This document shows, piece after piece, positions 1-10,235 of a DNA stretch of 64,000 bases. The notes under the pieces were generated by a model, which was not told the DNA's origin, searched no databases, and saw only the letters and a list, made by a program, of their open reading frames with translations. Location: assembly GCA_963970005.1 (NCBI GenBank), contig CAXAMN010003692.1, forward strand, positions 223,326 to 287,325, read 5' to 3'. The stretch is from Durusdinium trenchii (taxonomy: Eukaryota > Sar > Dinophyceae > Suessiales > Symbiodiniaceae). The translations under genes were made by a program, and so were the position numbers. Within the stretch, counting starts at the first letter, position 1. Every line of letters begins with the position of its first letter.

Positions 1-634
1 ATGTCCACGTTGTATGACACCATCAACCTCACCAAGCTGCAAGAAGAGGCCATAGGATTGGACTACCCTCCACTTATGTTGGAACTGGCTATGCAACTCT
101 ACTGTGGCCCAAAAGCCATTTTGGCTGAGCAAGAGCTGACACCATTCTTTCATGTGGATCATGGAGTACCAGCTGGGTGTCCTCAAGCACCGCTGCTGGC
201 CAAGGCAGTCCTTGCTCCGGCCCTCATTCCCTGGAAGGAGCAACGCCCAAAGGCTCACTTGTCCAGCTGGGTAGATGACGTTGGCTTTGATCTGGAAGGC
301 ACCACGCCACTCCAAGTTGCAAAGCAAGCTGTTGAAGCATATAGAGATCTCCAACAACGCCTCACTGGGCTTGGCCTCAAAGTCAATCCAAAGAAAACTG
401 CTTTCATTACAACAGACCGAAGCACTGAACATGCACTGAAAGGACTGCTGCGTGAACATGAGCCGCCAATCTCCACAGTGATGAGAGACTTGGGAGTTGA
501 CCATCAGGCAGCAAGAAGAAGAAGAATCCCAGTCCTACGGCAGAGATTCCAAAAGGCCAGACAGAGGAGGATCAAGTTGAGAACTTTGTCAATTCCGGCC
601 CTCAAAGTCCGACTCCGTCTGGGGCACCCAGCCA
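1..634 (+). pseudogene. LINE A reverse transcriptase palm (frame +1)
   Basis: RT motifs appear in the expected order. Motif A is MSTLYDTI, the equivalent of the D-containing FDxAFD block; the preceding Asp is just outside the window, as copies B and C read MDMSTFYDTI. Motif B is GVPAGCPQAP. Motif C is SSWVDDVGF, with both metal-binding Asp residues. Motif D is GLKVNPKKTAF. The open frame runs to 753, but homology to copy C stops near 630, where the frame moves to +2. The enzyme would copy element RNA onto nicked target DNA. The palm itself is intact, but the chain is cut off by the frameshift. Confidence 0.88.
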
Positions 635-1592
635 GTGGCACTTTGGGGCGTAGAATCCCAAGGTCTAGCGCCCAGATACCACACAGCCCTCAGACAAGCG
701 CTGGCCACTCATCTAGGTCATCGCTCGGGAGGTTTGCTGGACACCACGTATGACCTCCACAGCCAGAAGTACATGGATCCAGCTGACCAAGTCATCTTGC
801 ACCACATCAAAGCCATGCACACCCTGTATCACAACTGGCCACCAGAACAGCTCCCCCATCTGCAGCAAGCTTGGACTGAGCTCCACAATCAACTCCAGGC
901 CAAGCAGCGTCCATGGTATGTGGTCAGGGGTCCTATGGCTGCCACAATCACATACGTCCTGGAATGGAAATGGCAGGTCCAAGACATCCATCGATGGCAT
1001 CGACCCAGCAGCCCTTTCCTCTTCGAGCAGGAGATCAACCTCCAAGACCCGTGGTGGAAACTCGGGAGGACCTTGAAACAGGAGGCCAAAGACCAGCGCA
1101 TTGCCAGACTGGCAAGCAAACCCAATCACCAACACCTTGTGTCAGGCATGGCATGTATATCGACAGCTGCTCAGAACCATTCCTGGTGAACACAAACCAC
1201 ATCTGCGCACATGGACTCAAGCAGCACTACACTACAAGGAGGATGGAAAAGCCAAAGAGTGTCCCATTTGCAAGGTCCCGGCAACCACAAAACACATTTT
1301 GTGGCTGTGCAAGTGGCACCACACTCAAAAGCACAAACCAATGCCTCCGGAGTGGGCAGAGCGCATCTTGTCTGACGACGAGACACCTTTGTGGACAGCC
1401 GGCTGGATTTTCTTGGAACCACAAGAAGCCAAAACCATGCTGCATCCATACCAAGGACATGGGGCATGGCAAGATCTACAGCAGTTGGCTCCACATCCTC
1501 ATCAAGGATGGGCATTCACATTGGATGCCACACCTTCCAGCTATGACCAGAGAGATCAGCTTGGATCTTTGGCCTTTGTGCCCACACCATGA
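635..1592 (+). pseudogene. LINE A RT thumb/connection and CCHC zinc knuckle
   Basis: This continues the RT protein in frame 2 (635-1189) and then frame 3 (1101-1592). The first part, starting MALWGVESQGLAPR, matches the segment after the palm in copies B and C. The second part holds CPICKVPATTKHILWLC, a CX2CX8HX4C knuckle of the kind found after the RT in many LINE ORF2 proteins, where it helps bind nucleic acid. Next comes a Trp/Pro-rich linker (PEWAERIL...PLWTAGW) conserved in all three copies. Frameshifts fall at about 1100-1190 and 1590. Confidence 0.8.
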
Positions 1593-2020
1593 CCTTGGGG
1601 CAATTGCAACGCCTAGCTGCCATAACAGGCGCACCACCTGCACCTCACAACAAGGCACGGGCCCTTATGGAAGGACTGGTGGCTTTGGCGAAGCATACCA
1701 CTACCCAGGTGCGTGTCATTGTTCAGCTCATCAGTGTATGGGAGGCCTGGACGCAGGAAAAACATAGAGGACCTTTCCTCGACCAGCTTGAGCAGATCAC
1801 TGCACAAGACTATCAAAGAGTCACCGTGCTCTATGTGGCCAGGAACACCAAGTCCCCACAGGCACCAGGAAGTGAACCGCAGCTCCGAAGAAGACAACGT
1901 GATGCAGCCTTAGCTGCATGGGAGCGTGCAAAGACCTTCCAGGACAGCAGGAGCACTGACTGGCAGAGAGTCCTCGATGAGGACCACAAACTCATCTATC
2001 AGCATGCCGACTGGCAGTGA
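1506..2020 (+). pseudogene. LINE A RNase H-like segment
   Basis: The segment starts with GWAFTLDATPSSYD (end of the frame-3 piece) and continues at 1589 in frame 2 with MTLGQLQRLAAITG, KARALMEGLVALAKHT, VRVIVQLISVWEAW and RRRQRDAALAAWERAK. The order resembles an RNase H fold: an Asp strand (LDATP), a helix with Glu (LMEGLVAL), a fourth strand, and a final helix with Asp (QRDAALAA). At the position of the third catalytic Asp the sequence reads VQL. This assignment is my inference from pattern and location after the RT knuckle; a structure comparison would settle it. Confidence 0.5.
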
Positions 2021-2983
2021 TCTTTACCAGCAAAGATCATTACATCCACCAGAAAGCCAACAGACACCAAGGAAAGCACGCCAAGCAATACAAAAAGCAG
2101 CTCATTGCGCAATGCAATCATCCATGGCAAGCACCCTCCCACCGCTGGATAGCCCACAGAAGTGGATACCAATGCGGGGCCTGTGGAGTCCGGGTACATC
2201 AAGCCCTGACGGTACAAGCTCTTGAAGAGCATCTTCATGCTGAATGTCCTCAGCTCAGCAAAAAAACAGACCAGGCAACAGGTCATCAAACAGCTTCTGC
2301 AACAGCAGAGTGCACAAGCACCACCTCAGCAGCAGCACGAGTTTGAAGAGACCACAGGTTACCTGCGATGCATCAAGTGTGGAGCCAATGTCCACAAGAG
2401 GAGCAATGAGCAAACGTTCCAGGCTTTTGTTCAGGGACACTGCAAGGATCAGCCCTACACTGCTTCCCATGAAGGGCACCGAAGCCATGTTCTTTGGCAA
2501 AAGGGCACCAAAGTCAACTGCACCCAATGTGGCTTGAGTCTACACTTAGATGCTCACCAGAGACTCATCCTCACCACTGCTTTCAAAAAGCCCTGCAAAG
2601 GGGCAGGAACGCCGCTGGAGGAGTTTTTCCGCCGGCAGGCAACGCAGACAGCGCCACAGAGCCCAGCGGACTCCGCAAGTGGCAGCAGTCAACACAGCCA
2701 GCATCCACCACGGGCAGCAACAACCACTGCCAAGAGACCTAGAACACAGCATCAGCAGCCACCTGAGGCAATCGAGCCCAACCTCAAGGGTTCCGGGCCA
2801 ACACCACGGACACTGCACATTCTCACGCAGCTGGACCAGCAAGCTCAGGGATCACAGGCCATGACACCCAGCCATCAAGATCCTTTGAGCAATCTGACAA
2901 ACCAGAACATGCCAGGAGAAACACCTCCTCAACCGGAAGGCCAGGAAGACGAAGACCCCTCCATCACGGTGGACTACTTCTGA
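2017..2983 (+). pseudogene. LINE A C-terminal triple zinc-motif domain
   Basis: Frame 1 (2017-2346) then frame 2 (2222-2983) encode the C-terminus. Three motifs of the type CX2CX4-6H...C follow one another: YQCGACGVRVH...ECP, LRCIKCGANVHKR...GHC and VNCTQCGLSLHLDAH...KKPC. After the third comes GTPLEEFFRRQ and a Ser/Gln/Pro-rich low-complexity tail. The protein ends SITVDYF then stop at 2983. The same three motifs and VDYF end occur in copies B and C, so this is a real conserved domain. Its function is unknown; nucleic-acid binding during target-primed reverse transcription is a reasonable guess. Confidence 0.75.
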
Positions 2984-3047
2984 GACGGTTTGAGCCTAGA
3001 GGAGAAGCCAAAGAGCAACCGCACAAAACCCTTCAGGAGAAAAAAGA

Positions 3048-3073
3048 ATACATACATACATACATACATACAT
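3048..3073 (+). repeat. (ATAC)n tail of LINE A
   Basis: About six perfect ATAC/CATA units follow the A-rich stretch CTTCAGGAGAAAAAAGA. All three LINE copies share this layout: a CTTCAG-like word, an A-run, then ATAC repeats. The tetranucleotide repeat replaces the usual poly(A) as the 3' tail. Confidence 0.9.
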
Positions 3074-3081
3074 GGCTCAAG
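3074..3081 (+). other. Spliced-leader remnant at LINE B 5' end
   Basis: The first eight bases after the ATAC tail are GGCTCAAG, the 3' end of the dinoflagellate spliced leader (…CCATTTTGGCTCAAG). The preceding T of the tail could be a ninth matching base. This is expected if the element RNA was trans-spliced and then reverse transcribed back into the genome. The match is short; its position exactly at the element junction is what makes it convincing. Confidence 0.65.
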
Positions 3082-3414
3082 GCTGTGAGAGGTTCAAGCT
3101 GGTTCCCGCAAGAAATCCAGCTGGTGCGGATCCCCCTGGCACCACGTGTGCGCACAGAACCTCCTCACGGTCACCGCCCAAGAGGCGCTCAAGGGTGAGC
3201 GTCCTTTGCCCGTGATCTTACGACCTCGAGATCTCCGCTTTTGCAGAGACCTTTGGCACCTGGCACGTGCTCGCTTGGCCACATCACTGAGCCCTTGGAC
3301 AGCACTGGTGCTTCAACTCTGCCTTTGACTGCGGCCTGATCATCAACGGGACCCAGCTCCTTGCCATCACCGTGAACTATCACTTGACCCTAGTCACCCC
3401 CTGCATCCTGCACA
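3082..3414 (+). other. LINE B 5' leader
   Basis: This GC-rich stretch between the spliced-leader remnant and the ORF1 ATG carries a 60-codon open frame (3146-3328) with no recognisable motif. I read it as untranslated leader, possibly with internal promoter function. No homologous region is present in copies A or C for comparison. Confidence 0.45.
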
Positions 3415-4320
3415 ATGACGACTAGCCACTCATCCTCCTGGTGCAGGCCCTATGTGGTATGTCACAAGTGCTCCAATTGGATCTGGCAAGACAAACTTCG
3501 ACCAGATACCAGATGCCGCAAATGTGGCAGTTGGTGGCCTTCATCGAGAGCAGGCATTGGCAAAGGAAAAGGTCAAGGAAGACCCCAACGATCCCAAGAT
3601 AGTTGGCGCATGGGCTCCAATGAACTCCTTGACAAACCACCGGGACTACAGAAGCTCAAACCACTCAAGAAGACAATGCCCGCTCAGGCTGCAAACGAGC
3701 TATTGGCCAGCACATGGGATGTCATCCCTGCTGAAGTGCAATCCAAATTGCAGACCTTGGGCTTTGGGCCGCCTCCTCAAGAAGAACCAGGCCTTGAAGC
3801 TATCCTGCAAACTCACCTCAAGGAGCTCCCGCACACAGTCCAAGACGTGGTCAACAAGATGCACCAGCCCATACCTGACACTGAGAAGGCACTGGCACAA
3901 AAGCTCAAAACCCAAGTGACTGAGCTCAAAACGATGTCGATGAAAAAGGCGCAGCTCCAGACACGACTAGATCAGGTCAAGAACCAATACGCCAGTATGC
4001 TTCAGGACATGCAGGATCATCAGGCCAAGCTCACAGATGGCCAGCAAAAGCTCAAGACCCTCTCTGAACAGTACATGCAAGCGGTCAACAAGACTCCGCC
4101 ACCGACCGAACTTGAGCTGAATGATCCTGAACTACCAATCCCTATGGCCGTTGAGACCTTTGTCACGAGCTTGGGCATCAATTTGACAGCTGAGCAACGC
4201 AGCCAGCTCCACGGCCTACTCAAGCGGCCAGGAACTGATGTCGAAGACCCAAACAAGCGCAGGAAAACAGATGCACCCATTCCGCCAACAGGAGGGGAGT
4301 GTGGGTTCCACCACTCATGA
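3415..4320 (+). CDS. LINE B ORF1 protein: zinc ribbon plus coiled coil
   Basis: This 301-residue open frame starts at the first ATG after the leader. Residues 16-37 form a zinc ribbon (CHKC...CRKC) flanked by Trp residues. Residues about 45-60 are Gly/Lys/Arg-rich. Residues about 150-230 are predicted coiled coil, with heptad-like KLKTQVTELKTMSMKKAQLQ and long Gln/Lys runs. A bipartite basic motif (NKRRKTD) near residue 285 could be a nuclear signal. By position and make-up it is the ORF1/gag-like RNA chaperone of the element. It lacks the L1-type RRM. The frame ends cleanly, but the next domain overlaps in another frame (from about 4238), so ORF1 may once have been fused to ORF2. Confidence 0.75.
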   Translation: MTTSHSSSWCRPYVVCHKCSNWIWQDKLRPDTRCRKCGSWWPSSRAGIGKGKGQGRPQRSQDSWRMGSNELLDKPPGLQKLKPLKKTMPAQAANELLASTWDVIPAEVQSKLQTLGFGPPPQEEPGLEAILQTHLKELPHTVQDVVNKMHQPIPDTEKALAQKLKTQVTELKTMSMKKAQLQTRLDQVKNQYASMLQDMQDHQAKLTDGQQKLKTLSEQYMQAVNKTPPPTELELNDPELPIPMAVETFVTSLGINLTAEQRSQLHGLLKRPGTDVEDPNKRRKTDAPIPPTGGECGFHHS

Positions 4321-5620
4321 AACATTCCGCAGACTCCCAGGTGTCGAGGTGCCAATACCTTGGGAAGATGTCGATTGGGCACCAGCTCATGGGGATTGCC
4401 GCGCTGCCTCAAAATCAGCGCAAGGGGACATACAGGTGACCTGTGCAGGGGGACAGACACATACACACCTGTCTCAGCTCACACAGCTTCCACTTACTTT
4501 GGGGGGCATCTCAAACAAGAGTACCAGGGATATGGCTCTTGATTTCATTGAGATAACAGACATTCCAGACCCTCACAGGTCTAACAATTTTGCAGACTTC
4601 ACCGGACTCGGAGCATGGGCTGCTGCTGGGTGCACCAGGACCAGACGTGGTAAGCATTCAAGGAGGAGGAAAACCCACCAATAAGGTGACATCCACTGCC
4701 AACCACACTGGCAAGATGGAGACCTCATATGCCTCCACCACTGAGTGCATCCTCCAGAACCTCACCATGGCTGTGGGGAATCCAAGTGCACGATGCTATG
4801 CCAACGCCCCCTGGAGAGCATTCACATGGACCTGTGCATTGCTGCAGGAAACCAACACGCAACCATGGGGCAATCTCAAGGAGGCCGTCCAAGGGTCCCT
4901 AGAGCTTGCAGAGGCCGTGGACATCCAACAACTCCCCGGCTTGAGACCGATGTGGAAGAAACATGACCTCAACATTGAAGGAGATGCCAACCACTTTGTC
5001 AACACTTTGTGGAATGTCTCCCAAACCAGAGCATTCCAAAACAGATTTGCTGAGATCCAACCAGGAGGCTACTTGACTGACCACATTCAACAGCCAATCC
5101 TGGTTCCGTTTCCTGAGGACTGGCCAGAGGTCTCCAACCTCCAGGATCTCTTCAATGGATGTGCAAATATGGTCTAGGCCAATACCTGGTGAACGACAAG
5201 CCGGTGCTGGTGAGCCACATCACCAGGAATACCACAGTGGATGGCACACCCACCAAGCACAGCAAACTCTTGAACACCTATGGCACTTTCACAGTGCCAC
5301 GTTCACTGGATGGATTTGCCAGATCATCCTCTGAGTTTGTGCCAGCTGCTTTGATTTGTCATCAAGGCCCTAGCCACAACACAGGCCACTACTTTGCCAT
5401 TCTCATATACCGTGATTTGATGTGGATTGCAGATGATGGCAAGCCTCCTATCCACCTGGAGCATTTGACTCCACAGCTGGCTAGCCAAGTCACTCAGGTG
5501 TGGGCTGTTCACATTGACACCTTCAAGACAACCCAACAGGTGCTGCGCTCCTTGCCACCTCCAGAAGAGCCAGACTTCGATCCTCCTCTGCATCCCAGTC
5601 CGGACAAAAGAAGACTTGAA
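4321..5620 (+). pseudogene. Ubiquitin-specific-protease-like domain in LINE B ORF2
   Basis: Three frames (4238-4684, 4590-5177, 5159 onward) together show both catalytic boxes of a C19/USP-type cysteine protease. The Cys box is AVGNPSARCYANAPWRAF, with the putative nucleophile Cys at 4794-4796. The His box is ICHQGPSHNTGHYFAILIY followed by WIADDG, with the putative His at 5387-5389 and Asp just after. The two are about 190 residues apart, with an intervening HITRN...HSKLL region that fits the palm of USP folds. The domain lies upstream of the endonuclease, where an N-terminal protease could process the ORF2 polyprotein or remove ubiquitin from it or its partners. Frameshifts near 4590-4680 and 5160-5177 inactivate this copy. 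Copies A and C lack the region. An OTU- or papain-like fold is the main alternative. Confidence 0.7.
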
Positions 5621-6496
5621 CAGCAGCACAACAACCTGCATTTCTACACCCTGGTGGAAACACACCTCGATCCACAGCAGCATCGACAGACATGCCAATA
5701 CTTCTCCATCAGGGGAAGAACTGCCTTTGGGACACCTGCACAGGCCAATGAAAGCAACGCAGGATCACATGGCGGCATTCTGGTGCTAGGAGATCCTTCC
5801 TGTGGTTTGACACCTTTGGAGTCCTACACGAACCAGGGCTGTGGTTTTCAGGCATTCCTCTGGCAGGCCACGGAGTGCACGATCCTTGTTGCAGGCACCT
5901 ATATGAAGACGGGTGAAACACTTCAGAGTGATGTCAATGCCACGATTCTTGCCCGTCTCTTGGCTTTGGTCCAGGCCACAAATCACCCCTTTGTGCTGTT
6001 AGGGGTCATCGACTACGCCCTGATCCACACCAGCCTGGCCAGCGCAACTTCACTCACCACGGAGTGGGCCATACCCTGGCGGCCACACGCTCTCCTCACG
6101 TACCACTTCAATATTGAAGAGGCCACCAAAGAGTACAGGCAGATCCAGTACTTCCCGCCTTTGCCGGCCACACCGGATATCGAATTCCGGCCATGGACCA
6201 CATACAAATCCACAGCCTATGAGCTTGAACTCTATGGCAACCCGGCCAATGACACAGCCCAACAATGGGCGGACTGGCTTTCATGCACCGAGCAATACCT
6301 CCTCCAGCACCCGTGGGCTGCTCAGGGCCGTGGCTCCAACCTCAGGGCCAGCCACAAACCATTGACACCCAGCACCAACGTCACAACATGGAAACGAGGA
6401 CGTCCAGCCTTTTGGGAACAACTGAGGGCCAGATTCCAGTTGGCGCTCAAAGCAAGTACGAGGCCCTACCAAAGGCTTCACGCAGGCCATCGCTGA
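5621..6496 (+). pseudogene. LINE B APE-type endonuclease and linker
   Basis: In frame 2 the order is HFYTLVETHLDP (catalytic Glu at 5657-5659), a GGILV strand, AGTYMKTGETLQSD (the Gx-Y-P-like strand), VIDYALIHTS (Asp block) and IPWRPHALL (terminal His). These are the APE/EEP endonuclease motifs that nick target DNA in LINEs. Compared with copy C, the segment from after PFVLLG to VIDYAL is missing. It should contain the GDWQN motif, so about 100 bp are deleted and the enzyme is dead. After the domain comes a linker conserved in copy C (FRPWTTYKS...WLSCTEQYLLQ...WAAQGRG), ending at a stop at 6496. Confidence 0.78.
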
Positions 6497-7726
6497 TGTC
6501 TCCAAGCATTGGGCGGGCACACCGACATGGGGCCAATTCCTGGACACATGCCACCGCTGGCATCATTACAAAGACAGCCACGCTGCAGACCTGGTCAGCC
6601 ATACCATTGACCACCAGCTTCAACTAGCCCAACAAGCAGCCAATGATGAAAACCATCTCCAGTGCAAAGCATGGCTGCAACAAGGTTACACCAAAGTGGC
6701 TTGGGAAAGACCCTACCGAAATCTGCCTCCAGATGAACGGATGACCCAAAGACTCAAGGATTGGGGGCAAACACTGGCCAGGCAGCAGGGACAGCAGTTA
6801 GAGCCGCTCACCTTCAGCCAGCTATCCTGGGCTCTCCGCCATCTTCCTGACAAGGCCTGTGGACCTGATGCAGTGACGGCCCAACTGCTACGCACAGCCC
6901 CACCGCTTGCCGTCAAGGCCCTCCTCAAACTATACCAGATATGGAGGAGAAGGTCCAGTTGCCCACCCAGCAACAAATGCACATGGTCGTTATGCTCCCA
7001 AAGAATGCGGCCAAAGAGAGACCTATCACACTAACATCCTTGCTGTACCGAGTCTGGTGTCGCCTCCGCAAGCCCTTGCTAGATGAGTGGCAGAAGCAGC
7101 TCCCAGATACCATGAACCACGACAGGGCCAGACCAGGGGCACATGTGCTCTATGTGGCACTTGGGCGGCTTTTGAGGCAGGAAGTCCACAGAGCCATTGG
7201 ACGTCATATGGAGTGACCTGTTTGATGGACATGTCAACCTTCTACGACACCATCAATTTGCAACAGCTCCAGGTCGAGGCCCTCAAACTGAATTACCCAC
7301 CGCTGATGCTTGAGATGGCAATGCAAGTGTACCATGGCCCCAAGGCCATTGTAGCAGAACAAGAGATGACACCCTTCTTCACGGTGACCAATGGAGTCCC
7401 TGCAGGTTGCCCTCAGGCACCCTTACTTGCCAAAGCCGTACTGGCACCAGCGTCAACCTTGGCAACAACTCCATCCAGCCATCCATCTCTCCAGCTGGGT
7501 AGATGATGTGGGCTTTGACACCGCCAGCCGCACACCCCTCCAAGCAGCTCAAGCCTCAGTAGCAGCCTATCGAGATCTTCATGCACGACTTCTTCAACTG
7601 GGCCTGCAAGTGAATCCCAAGAAAGCGGCCTTTGTAGCCACTGACAAGGCCACCGAGAAAGAACTCAGAAGCCTGCTGCGTGAAGATGACCCTCAAGTCA
7701 CACCAGTCGAAGAATTCCGGTCATGA
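6497..7726 (+). pseudogene. LINE B reverse transcriptase
   Basis: RT is spread over frames 6696-7034, 6941-7216, 7087-7506 and 7391-7726. Motifs: LPDKACGPDAVTAQLL (finger motif), MHMVVMLPKN and RPITLTSLLYRVWCRL (motifs 1-2), MDMSTFYDTI (motif A Asp), GVPAGCPQAP (motif B), SSWVDDVGF (motif C, both Asp) and GLQVNPKKAAF (motif D). All catalytic residues remain, but at least four frameshifts break it. The region 6497-6695 links endonuclease and RT and is also frame-shifted. Confidence 0.82.
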
Positions 7727-8664
7727 AGCAGCGAATTCACAAAGCCAATGCCCGGAAAGTCAAACTGCGGAGTTTGAAGATTCCTGCGCCTTCATCGAGG
7801 TGGCGTCCAACCCGTAGCCTTGTGGGGTGTTGAAAGTCAAGGCCTGGCACCACGCTACCGTGCTGCTTTAAGAATTGGCATGGGCAAAACACTTGGGACA
7901 CCACACAGGAGGGCTCCTAGGTGTGGTCTACGACCTCCATGCCAAACGATACATTGACCCCAGTGACCAAGTCCTGATCCAGCACATCAAAGCCATCCAC
8001 GACCTCATCAATGCCTGGCCCCCGGACCAACTGCCAGCGTTGGAGCAAGCATGGAACCAGACATACCAACAGCTCCAGGAGAAAAAGTACCCCTGCTACA
8101 CTGTTCGTGGATCCCTGGCTGCCACCATTGTCTACCTCCTGGCGGCCGTCTGAGCTGCTCCACTGGGTCCGACCTGAAACCAAGCTCCTACTGAGCCATG
8201 AACTCCGCATTCAGCAGCCGTGGTGGCAGCTTGAACGCATCCTCGCACAAGAAGCCCAATGGCAACGAACCTCAAGGATGGCCAGCAACCTCCACTATCA
8301 AGACCTGCTGACGGGCTTGGACTGGCACACATACCGGCAGGTCAGGAAGCAGCTCAAACAGCAACGACAACACCAGGCAGCCCTCCATTATCGTGATGCG
8401 CAACACACCAAGGTCTGCCCGCTGTGCCAGGTGCCGGCAACGCCAAAGCACATCCTGTGGCTGTGCAAATGGCGCAAAACTCAACAACATGCACCAATGC
8501 CGCCAGAATGGATGAACCGGCTCACCAGCCAGGAAGAAGAGCCTTTGTGGGCACATGGATGGATTCCTCTTCAACCACAAGATGCCCGCACCCAACAGCA
8601 TCTGCTCCAAGGCCATGGATGTTGGGCTGGATTGCCAATCATTCCCAACCAACAGCACACAGGA
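7727..8664 (+). pseudogene. LINE B RT thumb/connection and zinc knuckle
   Basis: Pieces in frames 7875-8153 and 8011-8826 match the same part of copies A and C: GGLLGVVYDLHAKRYIDPSD, then WWQLERILAQEAQWQR, then the knuckle CPLCQVPATPKHILWLC (CX2CX8HX4C), then PEWMNRL and PLWAHGW. The stop at 8826 follows a frameshift inside the next domain. Confidence 0.75.
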
Positions 8665-9126
8665 TGGGCCTTCGCCTTGGATGCCACTCCTTCCAGCTAT
8701 GACCTCAGAAGCCAAATGTGGATCTTTGGCCTATGTGCGCGCACCATGAACCTGAGACAACTGCGCAGGCTCGGCACTATCACTGGAGTGACTATTGGGG
8801 CCCAAACAAAGTCCGCGCACTTTTGAGCGGACTTGTGGCTCTGTCACGCCACACTGCTGATTCTGTTAGGGTCATTGTGCAATTGGCATCGGTCTGGGAA
8901 GCATGGCACCACGCCAAACACCGCCTCCCGTACATGGACATTCTTGCTGAAGTACCACCCCAAGACTTTCAACGAGTCACGGTACTTTACATCAGCAAGA
9001 ACACCAGAACCCCGCCGCAGGCAGCGCGACTCTGCCTTAGCAGCCTGGGAGAGGGCTAAAACCATCCACGATCCGAAGCAAGAAGAATGGCAGGAGATCC
9101 TTGATCAGGACCGCAAGCAGATCTAG
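8665..9126 (+). pseudogene. LINE B RNase H-like segment
   Basis: GWAFALDATPSSYDLRSQMW and the LRQLRRLGTITG helix are in one frame (to 8826). VRVIVQLASVWEAW follows in another (8718-9059), and RRRQRDSALAAWERAKT in a third (8833-9126). As in copies A and C, the strand that should carry the third RNase H Asp reads VQL. The fold assignment is inferred. Confidence 0.45.
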
Positions 9127-9144
9127 GACCATGCAGTCAACAGG

Positions 9145-10047
9145 TTGAGCAAGATCTTTGCTGACACCCAACACTATGTGCACCAGAAGGCACCACGACG
9201 CCAAGGCAGGCAGACAAAGCAATACAAAAAAGAACTTGTCAACAGATGCCGCCAACCGTGGGATCCCACACACCACCACTGGGAGCAGCATCAACGGAGC
9301 GGATACCAATGCCGTAGATGCGGACAGCGCATGCACCAAAGTTTGACAACTGAAGTGCTTGAAGCAAGGCTGACAGAGGTGTGCCCACAGAGTGTGTTTG
9401 AAGCAGTGGCAACCCCTGCAGAGACGGCAACACCATTGCCCAAGAAACTCACCCGAGCGCAGCAAATCAAGGCCATCTTGGACAAACAGCCGGAACAGCC
9501 AGCGCCAGGCCAACATCAGCTAGCCGAAACAACTGGCTACCTGAAATGCTTGGTTTGTGGCATCAACATCCACAAACGTGTCAATGAGGATGCCTTCAAC
9601 AGCTGCATCCAAAGTCCATGTGTCAACCAGGCCTTCACGGCTGCACATGAAGGGCACCCCAGTCACGCCCTTTGGCAGATTGGGGAAAAGGTCAAGTGCA
9701 CACTGTGTGGGACTCACTGGAACCTCGACAGCCACCTCCGCATCATAGCGACCCAGGCTTTTCACAAAGCTTGTAAAGGAGCTGGGGGCAAAAACACACC
9801 GCCCATCAGCACCTTCTTCAACAAGAAGCCGGCCACCTCCAGCAGCCACAGCTCAGAGCCCTCTCACCAAGAGGATGCAACAGCCTCAGGACCAACACCA
9901 CGGCGCCTGAACTTCCCTACGGCCCTGGATGACAAAGAGCAGGAGGCACTCTCCCTAGGCATGTCTGCGTTGGCCATGACACCCTGCCTACCAGCAGACT
10001 TAGGCGAGGAGGACAATGTGCAGAACATAGAAGTTGACTACTTCTAG
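9145..10047 (+). CDS. LINE B C-terminal triple zinc-motif protein segment
   Basis: This is a 301-codon open frame, the best-preserved version of the C-terminal domain. It opens with [20 protein letters not shown], the same basic lead-in seen in A and C. Three zinc-type motifs follow: [11 protein letters not shown]...[16 protein letters not shown]...SPC and [15 protein letters not shown]...HKAC. After the third comes [11 protein letters not shown], which resembles a PCNA-interacting peptide with the first Gln replaced, then a Ser/His-rich linker, GPTPRRLNF, and the terminal NIEVDYF. The ATG at 9145 is probably internal to ORF2, not a true start, because the copies are continuous upstream apart from frameshifts. 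Confidence 0.65.
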   Translation: MSKIFADTQHYVHQKAPRRQGRQTKQYKKELVNRCRQPWDPTHHHWEQHQRSGYQCRRCGQRMHQSLTTEVLEARLTEVCPQSVFEAVATPAETATPLPKKLTRAQQIKAILDKQPEQPAPGQHQLAETTGYLKCLVCGINIHKRVNEDAFNSCIQSPCVNQAFTAAHEGHPSHALWQIGEKVKCTLCGTHWNLDSHLRIIATQAFHKACKGAGGKNTPPISTFFNKKPATSSSHSSEPSHQEDATASGPTPRRLNFPTALDDKEQEALSLGMSALAMTPCLPADLGEEDNVQNIEVDYF

Positions 10048-10157
10048 AATTTCCAAGGCACCTCACCACCACAGGCACCTTCTGAGAAGCGGCCACTGAG
10101 GCAAATGCCAACCGACACTGGCCACCACGGCCTGAGCCCTCTGCACCTCTAGGAAAA

Positions 10158-10222
10158 ATACACACATACATACATACATACATACATACATACATACATA
10201 CATACATACACACATACATACA
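10158..10222 (+). repeat. (ATAC)n tail of LINE B
   Basis: About 65 bp of ACAT repeats with a few CACA variants follow CTCTAGGAAAAATAC. It is the longest of the three tails, and copy C begins directly after it. Confidence 0.9.
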
Positions 10223-10235
10223 CTTCGGCCGCCAA

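Larger units (their letters stand above)
1..3073 (+). mobile_element. LINE copy A, 3' part of a non-LTR retrotransposon
   Basis: The window opens inside the RT palm of a LINE that continues to a (ATAC)n tail at 3048-3073. Visible parts in order are the RT palm, thumb/connection, CCHC zinc knuckle, RNase H-like segment and a C-terminal zinc-motif domain ending in VDYF. The reading frame changes at about 630, 1100-1190, 1590 and 2017-2230, so the copy is dead. It matches copy C (10223-15172) more closely than copy B (3074-10222), for example in the segment after RT motif D. The 5' part lies outside the window, so I cannot tell whether it was truncated. Confidence 0.9.
3074..10222 (+). mobile_element. 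LINE copy B, near full-length non-LTR retrotransposon
   Basis: Copy B starts exactly where the tail of copy A ends and runs to its own (ATAC)n tail at 10158-10222. Order: spliced-leader remnant, leader, ORF1 (3415-4320), protease-like domain, APE-type endonuclease, RT, zinc knuckle, RNase H-like segment and triple zinc-motif C-terminus. ORF2 is broken by at least eight frameshifts and one roughly 100-bp deletion in the endonuclease. ORF1 and the last 301 codons are still open. It is more diverged from A and C than they are from each other, so it may be an older subfamily. Confidence 0.9.
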
